A DNA stretch of 64,000 nucleotides from Thermogemmatispora sp042408965 (GCA_042408965.1 JBHOQN010000124.1:1-64000); one strand, 5' to 3'. Positions 1 through 10,650 are shown, counted from the first letter of the stretch. Translations and numbers: made by a program. The notes: generated from the sequence alone by a model not told the origin.

Positions 1-441
1 CGAGAGCCAGATCTCCGTGTAGGAGGCAAAACCGATACCGATGATGATACCCAGGGCCGCAAAAACCTCCGCGATAGCAATCGAACGCCGGTTGCGATAG
101 AGGTTCCAGGTGAAGTAAGCCGCCAGACCGGCCACCAGGCCGATCAAGGCATTGCCGACATCCCAGTTCCAGTAGACACCATAGCCGGAGATGTAGTCCC
201 CCAGCAGGTTGCCCACCCCGCCGGTGAAAAGGCCCACCCAGGGACCAAAGACCGCTCCGAAGAAGAGAGGGATAACAATGGCCGGCCGGAACGAGACATT
301 CCCAGCGCTGGGGAGCTGCAGGATGTTGGTGGCCCAGCTAAAGATGCCATAGAGCGCGGCGCCGAGCGCCATATAGACGATCTGCCGAACTCCGATCCCC
401 CAGATCTGGGGAGCTGTGGCCTCTCTCTCTGTGGTCGCCAT
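1..441 (-). CDS. ECF transporter S component (3' end beyond window)
   Basis: This frame is open to the left edge, so only the first 147 codons are visible. It starts at ATG 441-439 behind AAAGGAG about 11 bases upstream. After a short polar N-terminus it is almost entirely hydrophobic, with several membrane segments and a glycine/aromatic-rich stretch (motifs GALYGIFSW, RPAIVIPLFFGAVFGPWVG, GGVGNLLGDYISGYG) typical of ECF-family substrate-binding integral membrane proteins. It lies 140 bases downstream of the fused ECF ATPase and probably shares its transcript. The substrate cannot be told from what is visible. The T component is not in this window and would be expected further left. Confidence 0.75.
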   Translation of the reverse strand, partial: MATTEREATAPQIWGIGVRQIVYMALGAALYGIFSWATNILQLPSAGNVSFRPAIVIPLFFGAVFGPWVGLFTGGVGNLLGDYISGYGVYWNWDVGNALIGLVAGLAAYFTWNLYRNRRSIAIAEVFAALGIIIGIGFASYTEIWLS

Positions 442-581
442 AAAGAGATGATCTCCTTTCTACATCGATGGTGCAAGATAACTACAGGGACAATCAGACC
501 AGGTTTGCAGTAGAAACGCAACGAAACGGGATGCAGGCAGAGAGCGAGGACGCCCTCCCCCGCGCTCCCAGTCCCAGGAAG

Positions 582-2315
582 CTATGCGATCTGGCTACAT
601 TCCGTCAGCAGGTAGCGCAACAAGGAGGTAGGGCGCAGATTACAGCTCTCGAGCAAGGTCTGGTCGGCCAGTACCTCCAGTGGCGCACCATCAGCCACCA
701 GACGACCCTCTCTCAGGAGCAGAACACGCTGCGTGTAGCGCAGCGCGAGATCGAGATCATGCGTGATGAAGAGCAAGACATCAAGGCCAGGAAGATTGCG
801 CAGATGCTCCATGAAGGAGATATAGGCGCGGTAGTCCTGACCAGCAGTTGGCTCATCCAGGAGGAGGATGCGACCCTGCATAGAGAGCACCGAGGCGATC
901 GTCACGCGCTTCTGCTGGCCAAAGCTGAGCGAGAAGGGCGAGCGCTCCTCAAACTGGGCCACGTTGAGGGCCTCCTCTGCCTGGCGCACCGTCCTCTGGA
1001 GGCGCTCCGGTGGGAAGCGCAGATTCTCGGGACCAAAGCTGACCTCCTTGCGCACCGTGGGAGCGAAGAGCATGGCGCCGGGACTCTGGAACACATAGCC
1101 GATGCGGGCTGCTAGCTGGGCCACGCTGAGGTTGCGCGTGTCCTCTCCATAGAGCAGAACGGAGCCAGCGCTGGGCCGCAGCAGACCGAGGGCCTGCTTG
1201 ACCAGAGTCGTCTTACCCGCGCCGTTGGGACCGAGCAGGGCGATGGTCTCGCCACGACGCACGGCAAAGGAGATCCCGTGGAGGATCTCTTCACCATAAC
1301 GGCTATAGCGGTAGTGAACGTCGTTGAAGATCAGGACCGGCGCATCAGCCTCAGGAAGAGACTCTGTCGGGGCAGGCCCCGCGCTCGCGGTGACAATGGG
1401 GCGGACGAGCTGCCGGCGCACCTCAGCGGGACTGACAAAGCGACGCAGGGTAGCCTCGATCGGGAGCTTCACCTGCTCAGGGTCAGCCACCTCCAGAAAG
1501 GCCTGCCGATCGCCGAAGAAGATCTGACGCCCATCCTGCATCAGCAGCACCTTATCGGGCTGCAGCTTGAGGGTCTCCTCTACGCGATGCTCGACGATGA
1601 TCACGCTGCGCCCCTCAGCGCGCAGCCCGTTGATCAGCTCCTCCAGCTCATCGATTGCTCGCGCATCCAGGTTCGCAAACGGCTCATCGAAGAGAAAAAT
1701 CGAGGGCTGCATCACCAGCACACCGGCAGCCGCCACCTGCTGGCGCTGCCCCCCGGAGAGCGCAAAGGTCGGTTCACGCCGGTAGCGCTCCAGGCGCAGA
1801 CGTTTGAGCACCTCCTCCACGCGCCGACGAATCTCAGGACGCGGCGTATTCAGGTTCTCCAGGCCAAAGGCAACCTCCTGCTCCACCGTGCTACCTACGA
1901 TCTGGCGATCGGGGTCCTGCAGCATGGTCCCCACATAGCGCGCCAGATCACGCAGGCTGAGACCCTCCGTCGAGTGTCCCTCGATACGGATCTCACCGCT
2001 GAGCTTGCCAGGGAAGCTGTGAGGAATCAGGCCATTGAGACACTTTAAGAGCGTGCTTTTACCACAGCCACTGGGGCCAGCGATCAGCAGAAGCTCGCCG
2101 CGCTGCAGCGAGAAGGAGATCTCACGAATGGCATACTGCTCTGACGCTGGAGCTGGGGACGGAACCTGCTTCGGCGAGGAGTGCGGCTCATCAGCGAGGG
2201 CACGATAGCGAAAACTCAATCCCCTGACATACACTGCGGGAGGTGCCTCTTGAGACGCATCTCTTGCGTTGTCGGGATGTCTGTCCATGAACAGGCGTGA
2301 CCTTGCTGCCTTCAT
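582..2315 (-). CDS. Energy-coupling factor transporter ATPase, two ABC domains fused
   Basis: A 577-residue protein with two complete ABC nucleotide-binding domains in one chain. Domain 1 has Walker A GPSGCGKST (about residues 80-88), LSGGQ (186-190) and Walker B IFLFDEP; domain 2 has Walker A GPNGAGKTT (362-370), a variant signature LSFGQ (463-467) and Walker B ILLLDEP. Fused A-A' ATPases of this kind power ECF vitamin or metal uptake at the inner face of the membrane, working with a T and an S component; the S component follows on the same strand. The start at 2315 has a weak GGACGG-type ribosome site; an in-frame ATG at 2288 is an alternative. A good promoter lies about 70 bases upstream of the start. 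Confidence 0.9.
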   Translation of the reverse strand: MKAARSRLFMDRHPDNARDASQEAPPAVYVRGLSFRYRALADEPHSSPKQVPSPAPASEQYAIREISFSLQRGELLLIAGPSGCGKSTLLKCLNGLIPHSFPGKLSGEIRIEGHSTEGLSLRDLARYVGTMLQDPDRQIVGSTVEQEVAFGLENLNTPRPEIRRRVEEVLKRLRLERYRREPTFALSGGQRQQVAAAGVLVMQPSIFLFDEPFANLDARAIDELEELINGLRAEGRSVIIVEHRVEETLKLQPDKVLLMQDGRQIFFGDRQAFLEVADPEQVKLPIEATLRRFVSPAEVRRQLVRPIVTASAGPAPTESLPEADAPVLIFNDVHYRYSRYGEEILHGISFAVRRGETIALLGPNGAGKTTLVKQALGLLRPSAGSVLLYGEDTRNLSVAQLAARIGYVFQSPGAMLFAPTVRKEVSFGPENLRFPPERLQRTVRQAEEALNVAQFEERSPFSLSFGQQKRVTIASVLSMQGRILLLDEPTAGQDYRAYISFMEHLRNLPGLDVLLFITHDLDLALRYTQRVLLLREGRLVADGAPLEVLADQTLLESCNLRPTSLLRYLLTECSQIA

Positions 2316-2717
2316 CCGTCCGTCCAGTCGGCAACAGAGGCCGGCTGATTGATCGGAGAGGCGACGAATTGAACTCTAAGATAATTGTAAAATCTGCCAG
2401 CCGCAGGTGTCAATGCTGCTGAGTCTGTCTGACATAACCAGACGGCCGTGCCTCAGTTGAGGGAAGATCGGCAATGGCCGGCGATACATATTCTGTCGTT
2501 TTTGCTGGCTGCCGACCCATTGACTGGCAGGTGTACTGTAAGTGCTCTGGCGTTCAGCCCTCCTGCTCCCTATACTGCAGTAAAGTAAGAAGATATGCTT
2601 CTCACAGTAGAGACGTCGGGACTCTCTGGAAGGCCCCGGCGTCAACCTGTCCTGTATGCAACAGACAGGCACAGTTCAGGGACGACGTTTATGCACTGCC
2701 ATGAAAGGAGTCAGATC
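2316..2717. other. Intergenic region between divergent ECF and GH9 genes
   Basis: About 400 bases without a supported gene. The left part carries the leftward ECF promoter. On the plus strand TTGACT (2520-2525) and TATACT (2571-2576) are seen, but they are not at promoter spacing to each other. No convincing riboswitch was seen by eye. The last 15 bases carry the AAAGGAG ribosome site of the GH9 gene. Confidence 0.5.
2384..2413 (-). promoter_or_regulatory. Sigma-70-type promoter of the ECF transporter genes
   Basis: On the minus strand TTGACA (2413-2408) and TACAAT (2389-2384) are separated by 18 bases. It points at the fused ATPase gene, whose start is about 70 bases further on. Confidence 0.7.
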
Positions 2718-4829
2718 GTGCCATCCCTCGTATCACGGCGCGAGTTGCTACGGCAGTCGCGTAACCTGCTGGCTGCACTGCCACTCAGCGGGTTAGGGAC
2801 CATCTTTGCCGGCCTCGAGCAGAGCGTCTCCGCTGCGGCCACCCCCCTCTACAATCTGGCTGCGGCCCTCCAGATGTCCATCTACTTTTATGACGCCCAG
2901 AAGTCGGGTCCAGGTATCACTGGTGGAGCGCTGCCCTGGCGCGGAGACAGCGAGCTTTCGGACACAGCCGTCCCTCTGCAGCCAAAAAACAGCAACAGCA
3001 TTGGGACCAACATGTCGGCCAGCTTCATCTCTGCCCATCGCTCGGTGCTTGATCCTGCCGGTAAGGGGACCGTGAACGTCAGCGGCGGTTTTCACGACGC
3101 TGGCGATCACGTCAAATTCGGCCTGCCCCAGGGGTACGCCATCTCGACGCTTGGCTGGGGCTTCTACGAGTTTCGCCAGGCTTTCGTCTCCGCCGGCCAG
3201 GACGCGCATATGCTGGCCATCCTGCGCTGGGGCTGCGACTATCTGATGCGCTGCACCTTCCGCGACAGCAGCGGGAACGTGGTGGCCTTCTGCTATCAGG
3301 TGGGCGAAGGCTCGATCGACCACACGCTCTGGGCCCCGCCCGAAGTGGAGAGCCTTGCACGCCCGGCCTACTTCGCCACCTCCGAGACGCCGGCCAGCGA
3401 CGTGAGTGCCGAGGCCGCCGCCGCCCTGGCCATCATGTACCTCAATACGCAGAGCAGCGACGCCACCTACGCCGCAAAGTGCCTCGACTACGCCAAAGCC
3501 CTGTACCGCTTCGCCGTGGCCAATCGTGGCCTCAGCTACTCCGGTGGCTTCTATAACTCCAGCGGCGACAGCGACGACCTCTCCTGGGCGGCCGTCTGGC
3601 TTTACATCGCCACTGGCCAGCAGTCCTATATCACCGACATCATCGCCACCGATTCCAGCGGACACTACACAGGCTATCTCAAGGCCATCATGAACTCCAC
3701 GCAGGACAACTGGCAGAACATCTGGGTCCACAGCTGGGATTCGGTCTGGGGCGGTATGTTCATCAAGCTGGCCCCCATCACCAACGATCCCAAGCACTGG
3801 TACATCGCCCGCTGGAACCTCGAATACTGGGCGAACGTACCACATCAGGACCCCAACGACAAGAATTTCCTCAAGCCGACCCCGGGCGGCTTCATGGTCC
3901 TCAACACCTGGGGTTCCTGCCGCTACAACACCGCCGCCCAGCTCTGCGCGCTGGTCTACCGCAAACAGACCGGTGACACGCGCTTCTCCGACTGGGCCAT
4001 GGGACAGATGAACTACATTCTGGGCAGTAACCCCATGAACCGCTGCTACATGGTCGGCTTCGCCAGCAACTCGGCCAAGCATCCGCACCACCGCGCCGCG
4101 CACGGCTCCTTCACGGACAGCATGTCCGATCCGCCCAACCATCGCCACACGCTCTGGGGCGGCCTCGTCGGAGGACCGGATACCACCGACTACCACGATG
4201 ACGCCACCACGGACTTCGTCTACAATGAGGTCGCCGTCGACTACAGCGCGGCCTTCGTGGGCGCACTGGCGGGCCTCTACTACTACTACGGCAGCGGCCA
4301 GAAGCCAAATGCCAGCTTCTCTACCGCTGAGACCCCGGTCAACCCCTTCTTCGTGGAGGCCCTCATCAACCAGGACAATAACCAGAGCACCCAGGTGACC
4401 ATCACCCTGCACAGCGACACCACTCAGCCACCGCAGTTCGTCACCGGCCTCAAGGTACGCTACTTCTTCAACATCAGCGAGCTGCCGCCGGTCGGACAGT
4501 CTATCAGTGCGGTCTCGGTGGCAATCTACTATGACCAGAACCAGTACATGACCGGCGGCGGCCCGGTCGCCGTCCACGGCCCCTTCGCCTGGGGCAGCTC
4601 GACGACGGTCTACTACTACGAGTTTGACTGGTCGGCTTACCCGCTCTGGTATACGCGCGATCTGGAATTCGCCCTCATCGTGGCGATCGCCAGCGACTAC
4701 AAATTCCACTGGAACTCCTCGAACGACTGGAGCCGCCAGGGCCTGACCTCGACCAAAGCCGTCACCCCCTACATCCCGGTCTACCGCAACGGCGTGCTGG
4801 TCTACGGTCAGGAGCCGCCAAAGTCTTGA
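2718..4829 (+). CDS. Secreted GH9 endoglucanase with C-terminal CBM3
   Basis: Endo-acting cellulase that would hydrolyse beta-1,4-glucan outside the cell. The chosen start is GTG 2718, seven bases after AAAGGAG; the open frame extends upstream to 2595 but without a ribosome site. The N-terminus SRRELLRQ followed by a hydrophobic stretch ending SVSAAA looks like a Tat signal. GH9 landmarks: the nucleophile-water/base pair in DAGD (about 127-130), the PHHR-type motif HPHHRAAHG (about 455-463), and the acid glutamate in YNEVAVDYSAA (about 503). Residues from about 540 form a beta-rich aromatic module like CBM3. The 703-residue length fits GH9-CBM3 enzymes. It is the first of three consecutive glycoside hydrolases on this strand. 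Confidence 0.93.
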   Translation: MPSLVSRRELLRQSRNLLAALPLSGLGTIFAGLEQSVSAAATPLYNLAAALQMSIYFYDAQKSGPGITGGALPWRGDSELSDTAVPLQPKNSNSIGTNMSASFISAHRSVLDPAGKGTVNVSGGFHDAGDHVKFGLPQGYAISTLGWGFYEFRQAFVSAGQDAHMLAILRWGCDYLMRCTFRDSSGNVVAFCYQVGEGSIDHTLWAPPEVESLARPAYFATSETPASDVSAEAAAALAIMYLNTQSSDATYAAKCLDYAKALYRFAVANRGLSYSGGFYNSSGDSDDLSWAAVWLYIATGQQSYITDIIATDSSGHYTGYLKAIMNSTQDNWQNIWVHSWDSVWGGMFIKLAPITNDPKHWYIARWNLEYWANVPHQDPNDKNFLKPTPGGFMVLNTWGSCRYNTAAQLCALVYRKQTGDTRFSDWAMGQMNYILGSNPMNRCYMVGFASNSAKHPHHRAAHGSFTDSMSDPPNHRHTLWGGLVGGPDTTDYHDDATTDFVYNEVAVDYSAAFVGALAGLYYYYGSGQKPNASFSTAETPVNPFFVEALINQDNNQSTQVTITLHSDTTQPPQFVTGLKVRYFFNISELPPVGQSISAVSVAIYYDQNQYMTGGGPVAVHGPFAWGSSTTVYYYEFDWSAYPLWYTRDLEFALIVAIASDYKFHWNSSNDWSRQGLTSTKAVTPYIPVYRNGVLVYGQEPPKS

Positions 4830-4888
4830 TGCCAGCGGGCTGACTGCCCCCTGTCAGGGATGCAATCGACGCAGAGGAGGGATCTCCC

Positions 4889-6337
4889 GTGAAGAAAAGC
4901 CTATCGCTTGGCCTGCTGGCGCTGCTGGCAGCACTGGCCATCACAACAGCCGGCGTGATCTGGCACACACCAGCCCAGGTTCACGCCGCCACGTCCTACA
5001 GCGGCCTGCACGTCTCTGGCAACCAGTTGCTCAACGCCGCAGGCCAGGCGGTGCGCCCTCTGGGCGTGGACCGCTCAGGCTCGGAGTACATGTGCGACGC
5101 CGCAGGCGATACCACGGTCTTCGATGGCCCCAGCGACGCCACTTCCGTGGCGGCGATGATGAGCTGGCACATCAATGCTGTGCGCGTCCCCCTCAATGAG
5201 GACTGCTGGCTGGGCATCAACGGCTATCCGGCCGCGCAGTATACGGCCGCGCAATACCAGCAAGCCATCGTCAACTACGTGAATCTGCTGACCTCCGATA
5301 ACCTGATCACCATTCTTGACCTGCACTGGAGCGCCCCGGGCACTCAGCAGGCTAATAAGCAGCTGGCGATGCCAGATCTGGATCACGCTCCGGCCTTCTG
5401 GACCTCGGTCGCTAACACCTTCAAGAGCAACTCATCGGTGATCTTCGATCTTTACAACGAGCCGTTCACGACAAGCTGGGACTGCTGGCTCAAGGGAAGC
5501 ACAGCCGCCAGCGCCAGCCCCTGTAGCGACGTCCCCTTTGCAGTGGCCGGCATGCAGACCCTGGTGAACACGGTGCGCGCCGCGGGCGCCACCAATGTGC
5601 TGATGCTGGGCGGACTGGCCTACGCCAATGATCTCTCTGGCTGGCTGGCCCATAAGCCGAGTGACTCCCTGAACAACCTCGCCGCCTCGTTCCACCTCTA
5701 CAATTTCAATACCTGCAACTATGCCAATTGCTGGGTGTTGAATGTGGCTCCGGTGGCAGCGCAGGTGCCGGTGATCACCGGCGAGATTGGTGAGAACGAC
5801 TGCGCTCACGGCTTCATCGACACAGCCATGGCCTGGCTCGACCAGAACCATATCGGCTACCTGGCCTGGGCCTGGAATACCTACAACTGTTGGAGCTTTC
5901 CATCGCTCATCAGCGACTACAGCGGGACCCCCACAGCATATGGGCAGGGACTGCTCACGCATCTGACCGCTCTGGCGAACGGCGTGACGCCGACGCCCAC
6001 GCCGACCCCGGTGCCCGGCCACTACTGCTCGGTCCACTACGCGGCCAGCTCGTGGACAGGAGCCTTCACGGTGAACATCACGATCAACAACATCAGTTCG
6101 GCGGCCATCGTTGGCTGGACCCTGACCTTTACCTTCGCCAGCGATCAGCAGGTCACGGCTGGCTGGAACGCCACCTGGACGCAGCAGGGCCAGCAGGTGA
6201 CCGCGCGCGACGTGGGCTATAACGACGTCATCGCAGCGGGCAGCTCAGTCTCGTTGGGCTTCAACGGAACCTGGAAGACGAGCAATCCCAATCCGACGGT
6301 CTTCGCCCTCAACGGCGTGACCTGCAACACGGTCTAG
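4889..6337 (+). CDS. Secreted GH5 cellulase with C-terminal CBM2
   Basis: Retaining beta-glycanase, probably an endoglucanase, exported by a Sec signal (MKKSLSLGLLALLAALA, cleaved near VHA-AT). It starts at GTG 4889 with AGGAGGG eight bases before. The catalytic acid/base lies in LYNEPF (about residue 191) and the nucleophile in ITGEIGEND (about 299), the spacing expected for GH5. A short threonine-proline linker (about 368-376) leads to a CBM2 module bounded by two cysteines (HYCSVHY and GVTCNTV) with the tryptophans WTGAF, GWTL, WNATW and TWKTSNPNP. It is 59 bases after the GH9 gene, so co-transcription is likely. Confidence 0.92.
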   Translation: MKKSLSLGLLALLAALAITTAGVIWHTPAQVHAATSYSGLHVSGNQLLNAAGQAVRPLGVDRSGSEYMCDAAGDTTVFDGPSDATSVAAMMSWHINAVRVPLNEDCWLGINGYPAAQYTAAQYQQAIVNYVNLLTSDNLITILDLHWSAPGTQQANKQLAMPDLDHAPAFWTSVANTFKSNSSVIFDLYNEPFTTSWDCWLKGSTAASASPCSDVPFAVAGMQTLVNTVRAAGATNVLMLGGLAYANDLSGWLAHKPSDSLNNLAASFHLYNFNTCNYANCWVLNVAPVAAQVPVITGEIGENDCAHGFIDTAMAWLDQNHIGYLAWAWNTYNCWSFPSLISDYSGTPTAYGQGLLTHLTALANGVTPTPTPTPVPGHYCSVHYAASSWTGAFTVNITINNISSAAIVGWTLTFTFASDQQVTAGWNATWTQQGQQVTARDVGYNDVIAAGSSVSLGFNGTWKTSNPNPTVFALNGVTCNTV

Positions 6338-6482
6338 ATAGTTTCCAGAGGACTGCAGAGCAGGATGGGATGGCAAACGGCGCGCCTTACTCCTCCGCGA
6401 TCCTGTTCTGCTTCCTCTTACTATATTGCACATTGTTACGCTTTGCTTTGTGTCACAACTTCTAGAGAGGATGGATGGATGT

Positions 6483-8363
6483 ATGTTGAAGCATCAGGCA
6501 CGTCAGCTCTGCGCCATCCTGGCCATCGGGCTGCTGATCGCCGCAACCACGCTGGGTCTGATGCTCCAGACGCACAGCGTCTACGCGGCATCGAGCGTGA
6601 CCATTAACGGGGCAACGACCTACCAGACCATCGACGGCTTCGGCATCTCCGAGGCCTTTGGCGAGGCCAGCGCCATGATCAATGCCGGCTCAGGCCCCGA
6701 GCAGCAGATGCTCAACCTGCTCTTCAGTCCAACGAGCGGGGCCGGGCTGACCATTCTGCGCAATATCATCCCTTCGGACAGCAACCATACGATCGAGCCG
6801 AATAGCCCCGGCAGTCCGAGTGCGACCCCTCAGTACGTCTCTATCGGCACGGACTGGGGCCAGCTCCCTCTAACGCAGCAGGTGATCCAGAACTACGGCG
6901 TCACGCGAATCTACGCCGATGCCTGGAGCGCGCCAGGCTACATGAAGACCAACGGCAACGAGTCCAATGGCGGCACACTCTGCGGCGCGCCCGGCGCCTC
7001 CACCTGCAGCACCGGCGACTGGCGCCAGGCCTACGCCAACTACCTGGTGCAGTACCTCAAGGACTACCAGGCGGCAGGCATCACCGTGACCAACGTGGGC
7101 TTCGTCAACGAGCCGAATCTCACCACCTCCTATTCGAGCATGGTCATGAACCCCACGCAGACGGCCGACTTTGCCAAGGTGCTGGGTCCCACGCTGGCAA
7201 GCGCCGGCCTCTCAACGCGCATCGTCTGCTGCGATGCCGAGGGGTGGAATCTGGCGCCGGGCTACACCAGCGCCATCACCAGCGACTCGGTCGCCAACTC
7301 CTACGTCAGCGTGATCTCCAGCCACGGCTACACCGCTGCACCGACCTCGCCGCTCTCCTCCAATGGCAAACCGGTCTGGGAGACCGAGTGGTCGACCTTT
7401 GACAACTTTGACGCCGCCTGGGACGATAACACCGATGCCTCAGGCTTCACCTGGGCCCAGCATATCTATACGGGCCTGACGGCGGCCAATTTGAACGCCT
7501 TCTTCTACTGGTGGGGCGTGACCACCTCCACCGATAATGAGAGCCTGATCCAGCTCAGCGGGACAACCGTGAACGTGGCCAAGCGCCTGTGGGCCTTTGC
7601 CAACTACAGCCGCTTTGTGCGGCCCGGCGCTGTGCGCATCGGCGCCAGCACCTCGGACAGCACACTGGATGTGACGGCCTTCAAGAACACTAACGGTACA
7701 CTGGCCATTGTGGTGCTCAATACGGCCAGCAGCGACACCGCAGCCAGCTTCTCGCTGCAGAACACCGGCGTCGCCAATGGTGCAATGGTCACCCCCTACC
7801 TGACAAACGCCAGCAACAACACGGCGGCCCAGGCAGCGCTGACCGTGAGTGGCGGGTCCTTCAGCGCGACTGTGCCGGCGCGTTCGCTGGTGACCTATAC
7901 CATCCCGGCTTCCTCCTCGGGAGTGACCCCCACTGCGACAGCGACGCCAACCAGTACACCCAGGCCCACTGCGACGGCGACGCCAACCAGCACGCCGACT
8001 CCCACACCCACGCCCTCGCCCACCCCGGTCTCCGGCGCCACCTGTCAGGTGCACTACAGCGTTGTCAATCAGTGGACGGGCGGCTTCCAGGGATCAATCA
8101 GCATCACGAACACGGGGAGTAGCGCGATCAATGGCTGGACGCTCAGGTTCAGCTTCCCCGGCAGCCAGCAGATCACGCAGCTCTGGAACGGGAGCTACAG
8201 CCAGCAGGGAGCGCAGGTCACAGTTACGAACGCCTCTTACAACGGGCAGATCCCCGCTGGCGGCTCGGTCAATCCCGCACCGGGCTTCCTGGGTACGTGG
8301 AACGGGAGTAATCCTGCGCCGACCTCTTTCACGCTCAATGGGGCGACCTGCAGCGTTGTTTGA
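6483..8363 (+). CDS. Secreted GH30 glycanase (probable xylanase) with CBM2
   Basis: Family GH30 (beta/alpha)8 enzyme plus cellulose-binding module. ATG 6483 is preferred over two upstream ATGs because it opens a normal signal peptide (hydrophobic core AILAIGLLIAATTLGLML, cleavage near VYA-AS) 12 bases after GAGAGG. GH30 landmarks are TIDGFGISEAFGEAS near the mature N-terminus, the acid/base in FVNEPN (about 211) and the nucleophile in VWETEW (about 300). A linker of repeated TPTATATPTSTP (about 478-517) joins a CBM2 with paired cysteines (GATCQVHY, GATCSVV). GH30 members include glucuronoxylanases and other beta-glycanases; xylan is the best guess beside two cellulases. The 145-base gap after the GH5 gene allows a shared transcript. 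Confidence 0.88.
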   Translation: MLKHQARQLCAILAIGLLIAATTLGLMLQTHSVYAASSVTINGATTYQTIDGFGISEAFGEASAMINAGSGPEQQMLNLLFSPTSGAGLTILRNIIPSDSNHTIEPNSPGSPSATPQYVSIGTDWGQLPLTQQVIQNYGVTRIYADAWSAPGYMKTNGNESNGGTLCGAPGASTCSTGDWRQAYANYLVQYLKDYQAAGITVTNVGFVNEPNLTTSYSSMVMNPTQTADFAKVLGPTLASAGLSTRIVCCDAEGWNLAPGYTSAITSDSVANSYVSVISSHGYTAAPTSPLSSNGKPVWETEWSTFDNFDAAWDDNTDASGFTWAQHIYTGLTAANLNAFFYWWGVTTSTDNESLIQLSGTTVNVAKRLWAFANYSRFVRPGAVRIGASTSDSTLDVTAFKNTNGTLAIVVLNTASSDTAASFSLQNTGVANGAMVTPYLTNASNNTAAQAALTVSGGSFSATVPARSLVTYTIPASSSGVTPTATATPTSTPRPTATATPTSTPTPTPTPSPTPVSGATCQVHYSVVNQWTGGFQGSISITNTGSSAINGWTLRFSFPGSQQITQLWNGSYSQQGAQVTVTNASYNGQIPAGGSVNPAPGFLGTWNGSNPAPTSFTLNGATCSVV

Positions 8364-8510
8364 GGGAGGTTCTCTGGATGAGGGGGGGCTGCCAGGCCGC
8401 TCTTCAGTGACGTGGAGAGAGCGATGAGTGCGAGGGAAGCAGGCTCGGGGGCAGATCACGTAGCAACCTCCTTCCTCTCCTGCTCAACGTGAAGCGTGTC
8501 GTCTCTCTCT

Positions 8511-8556
8511 GAGGGGCGCCAGGGACCGCCGCAGGTCCGCTGGCGCCCTCTTCTTG
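8511..8556 (+). terminator. Hairpin terminator after the glycoside hydrolase cluster
   Basis: GGGCGCCAG (8514-8522) pairs with CTGGCGCCC (8540-8548), and GGACC (8523-8527) with GGTCC (8534-8538), giving a long stem with a short loop, followed by TCTTCTTGTCC. The T tract is imperfect. Confidence 0.6.
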
Positions 8557-8792
8557 TCCTGAAAGCAGGGGCAGGCAGGGAGGCGTCCGAGAGCCGCTAG
8601 CGGGACACCAGAAGCGTGTCCAGAGACGAGGATTGTCTCCTAGAGAAGGCGTCAGCCTGACGTGGGCAATGGCGACGTCATTACAGCGAGCAGGGCAGCT
8701 TCGCCAGATCTTGACAGACCTCCCCTCTTGATGATACCGTTCAGATTCAGTTAACCGATTTCGGTTATTTGGAACCGGGAAAGGCTGATAGT

Positions 8793-8822
8793 TTGTCTGA
8801 TTTGCCGGTGTTCTAGTATGAT
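8793..8822 (+). promoter_or_regulatory. Promoter of the DNA methyltransferase gene
   Basis: TTGTCT (8793-8798) and TATGAT (8817-8822) are 18 bases apart. The perfect inverted repeat AACCGA-tt-TCGGTT (8753-8766) sits 26 bases upstream and could be a regulator site. Confidence 0.5.
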
Positions 8823-9853
8823 CAATGCACACCGTCCTTCCGGAGCAAAGGTGACTCAGATATCTTCCAAAATAGAGAGAATGTGAGGTTCTGGCAAATC
8901 TTATATGGAGGCCCAACAACTACCATTACCAGGCGAAATACTCCCCGAGTACGCCGAGACCTTCAACAACCAGCAGCGCATCGTACTCCATACAGGAGAC
9001 GCTCTAGAATTCCTGCAAACATTGCCCTCCGAAAGTGTTGCTCTGGTCATGACCTCCCCTCCCTATAATCTGGGCAAGCCCTATGAGAACAGGCAAAGTG
9101 TTGAGGCTTATCTGCGTGATCAGGAAGCTGTGATTCAGGAGCTTGTACGCATCGTCGGCCAGAACGGCAGCATCTGCTGGCAAGTAGGAAACTTCGTTGA
9201 GGATGGAGAGGTCTTTCCTCTCGATATTATGTACTATGATATTTTTAAGAAAAGAGGCCTGAAATTACGGAATAGAATCATATGGCGCTACAGTCATGGA
9301 ATGCATATGAAACGCAGATTTTCAGGCCGGTATGAAACCATTCTGTGGTTTACAAAAACGGACAGCTATACGTTTCATCTTGACCCTGCACGTGTTCCCT
9401 CGAAGTATCCAGGCAAGCGCCACTACAAAGGGCCGAAGAAGGGATTGCCTTCCGGGAATCCGCTCGGCAAGAATCCCTCCGACTTCTGGGAATTCCTCGC
9501 ACAGGAGTGGGAAGAGGAAGTGTGGTACCTCCCCAACGTTAAGGCAGCGCATCCTGAAAAGACTATCCATCCCTGCCAGTATCCTGTTGAGCTGGTGGAA
9601 CGCTGCGTTCTTGCGCTTACAGATGAGGATGAGTGGATACTTGATCCTTACTGTGGAGTAGGCTCCTCCCTGATCGCTGGCTTAAAGCACGGAAGGCGAG
9701 TAATTGGTTGTGATAAGGAGGAAGAATATGTCCGAATCGCCAGGGAGCGCATCACAGCCTTCTTTCAAGGCAGGTTGCCACTCAGGCCCGCAGGGAGAGA
9801 GATTTACGTGCCAGTGGGCAAAGTCGCACGTGTTCCCACAGAGTGGGAGCAGA

Positions 9854-10284
<431 letters not shown>

Positions 10285-10357
10285 GGTTTTCTTGCTCTCT
10301 CCTCCGGGCGGGCATACCTCAGCGCCGTATACGCGCCGTCCGTCCGCAGGCTCACGT

Positions 10358-10432
<75 letters not shown>

Positions 10433-10494
10433 CTTTATTGTCTCCTCGCCTCTTAAGGCACGCTCTAAGTCTATTCTGTTCAACACACACCTGC

Positions 10495-10521
10495 AGGCCC
10501 CATCTCCCACGAGTGGGGCCT
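10495..10521 (+). terminator. Hairpin after the initiator tRNAs
   Basis: AGGCCCCA and TGGGGCCT (10495-10502, 10514-10521) form an eight-pair stem with an 11-base loop. There is no strong T tract. Confidence 0.45.
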
Positions 10522-10650
10522 CCCTACCACTCAGTCACCCTCCCTCCTACCCTCCAGCATCCCCCTCTTGACAGGGTATGATACTATAGACAACGGATGC
10601 AGCGCTGCAGCGCTCCTCCAGAGCCAGAGGCTCTACAGACGCAGACATAA

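Larger units (their letters stand above)
8364..8904. other. Intergenic region between GH30 and methyltransferase genes
   Basis: About 540 bases with no supported gene. It holds a strong hairpin after the GH cluster (8511-8556), an AACCGA-tt-TCGGTT inverted repeat (8753-8766) and a plus-strand promoter (8793-8822) for the methyltransferase. The base composition falls toward AT from about 8740. Confidence 0.6.

Noticed and set aside
2793..4709. A 638-codon open frame antisense to the GH9 gene
   Set aside because: High GC content keeps antisense frames open; the sequence is rich in V, G, R and D without motifs, while the GH9 frame has all catalytic residues.
10568..10590. TTGACA followed by TATAGA upstream of elongator tRNA-Met, considered as a promoter
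   Set aside because: The two elements are only 11 bases apart, too close for a sigma-70 promoter.
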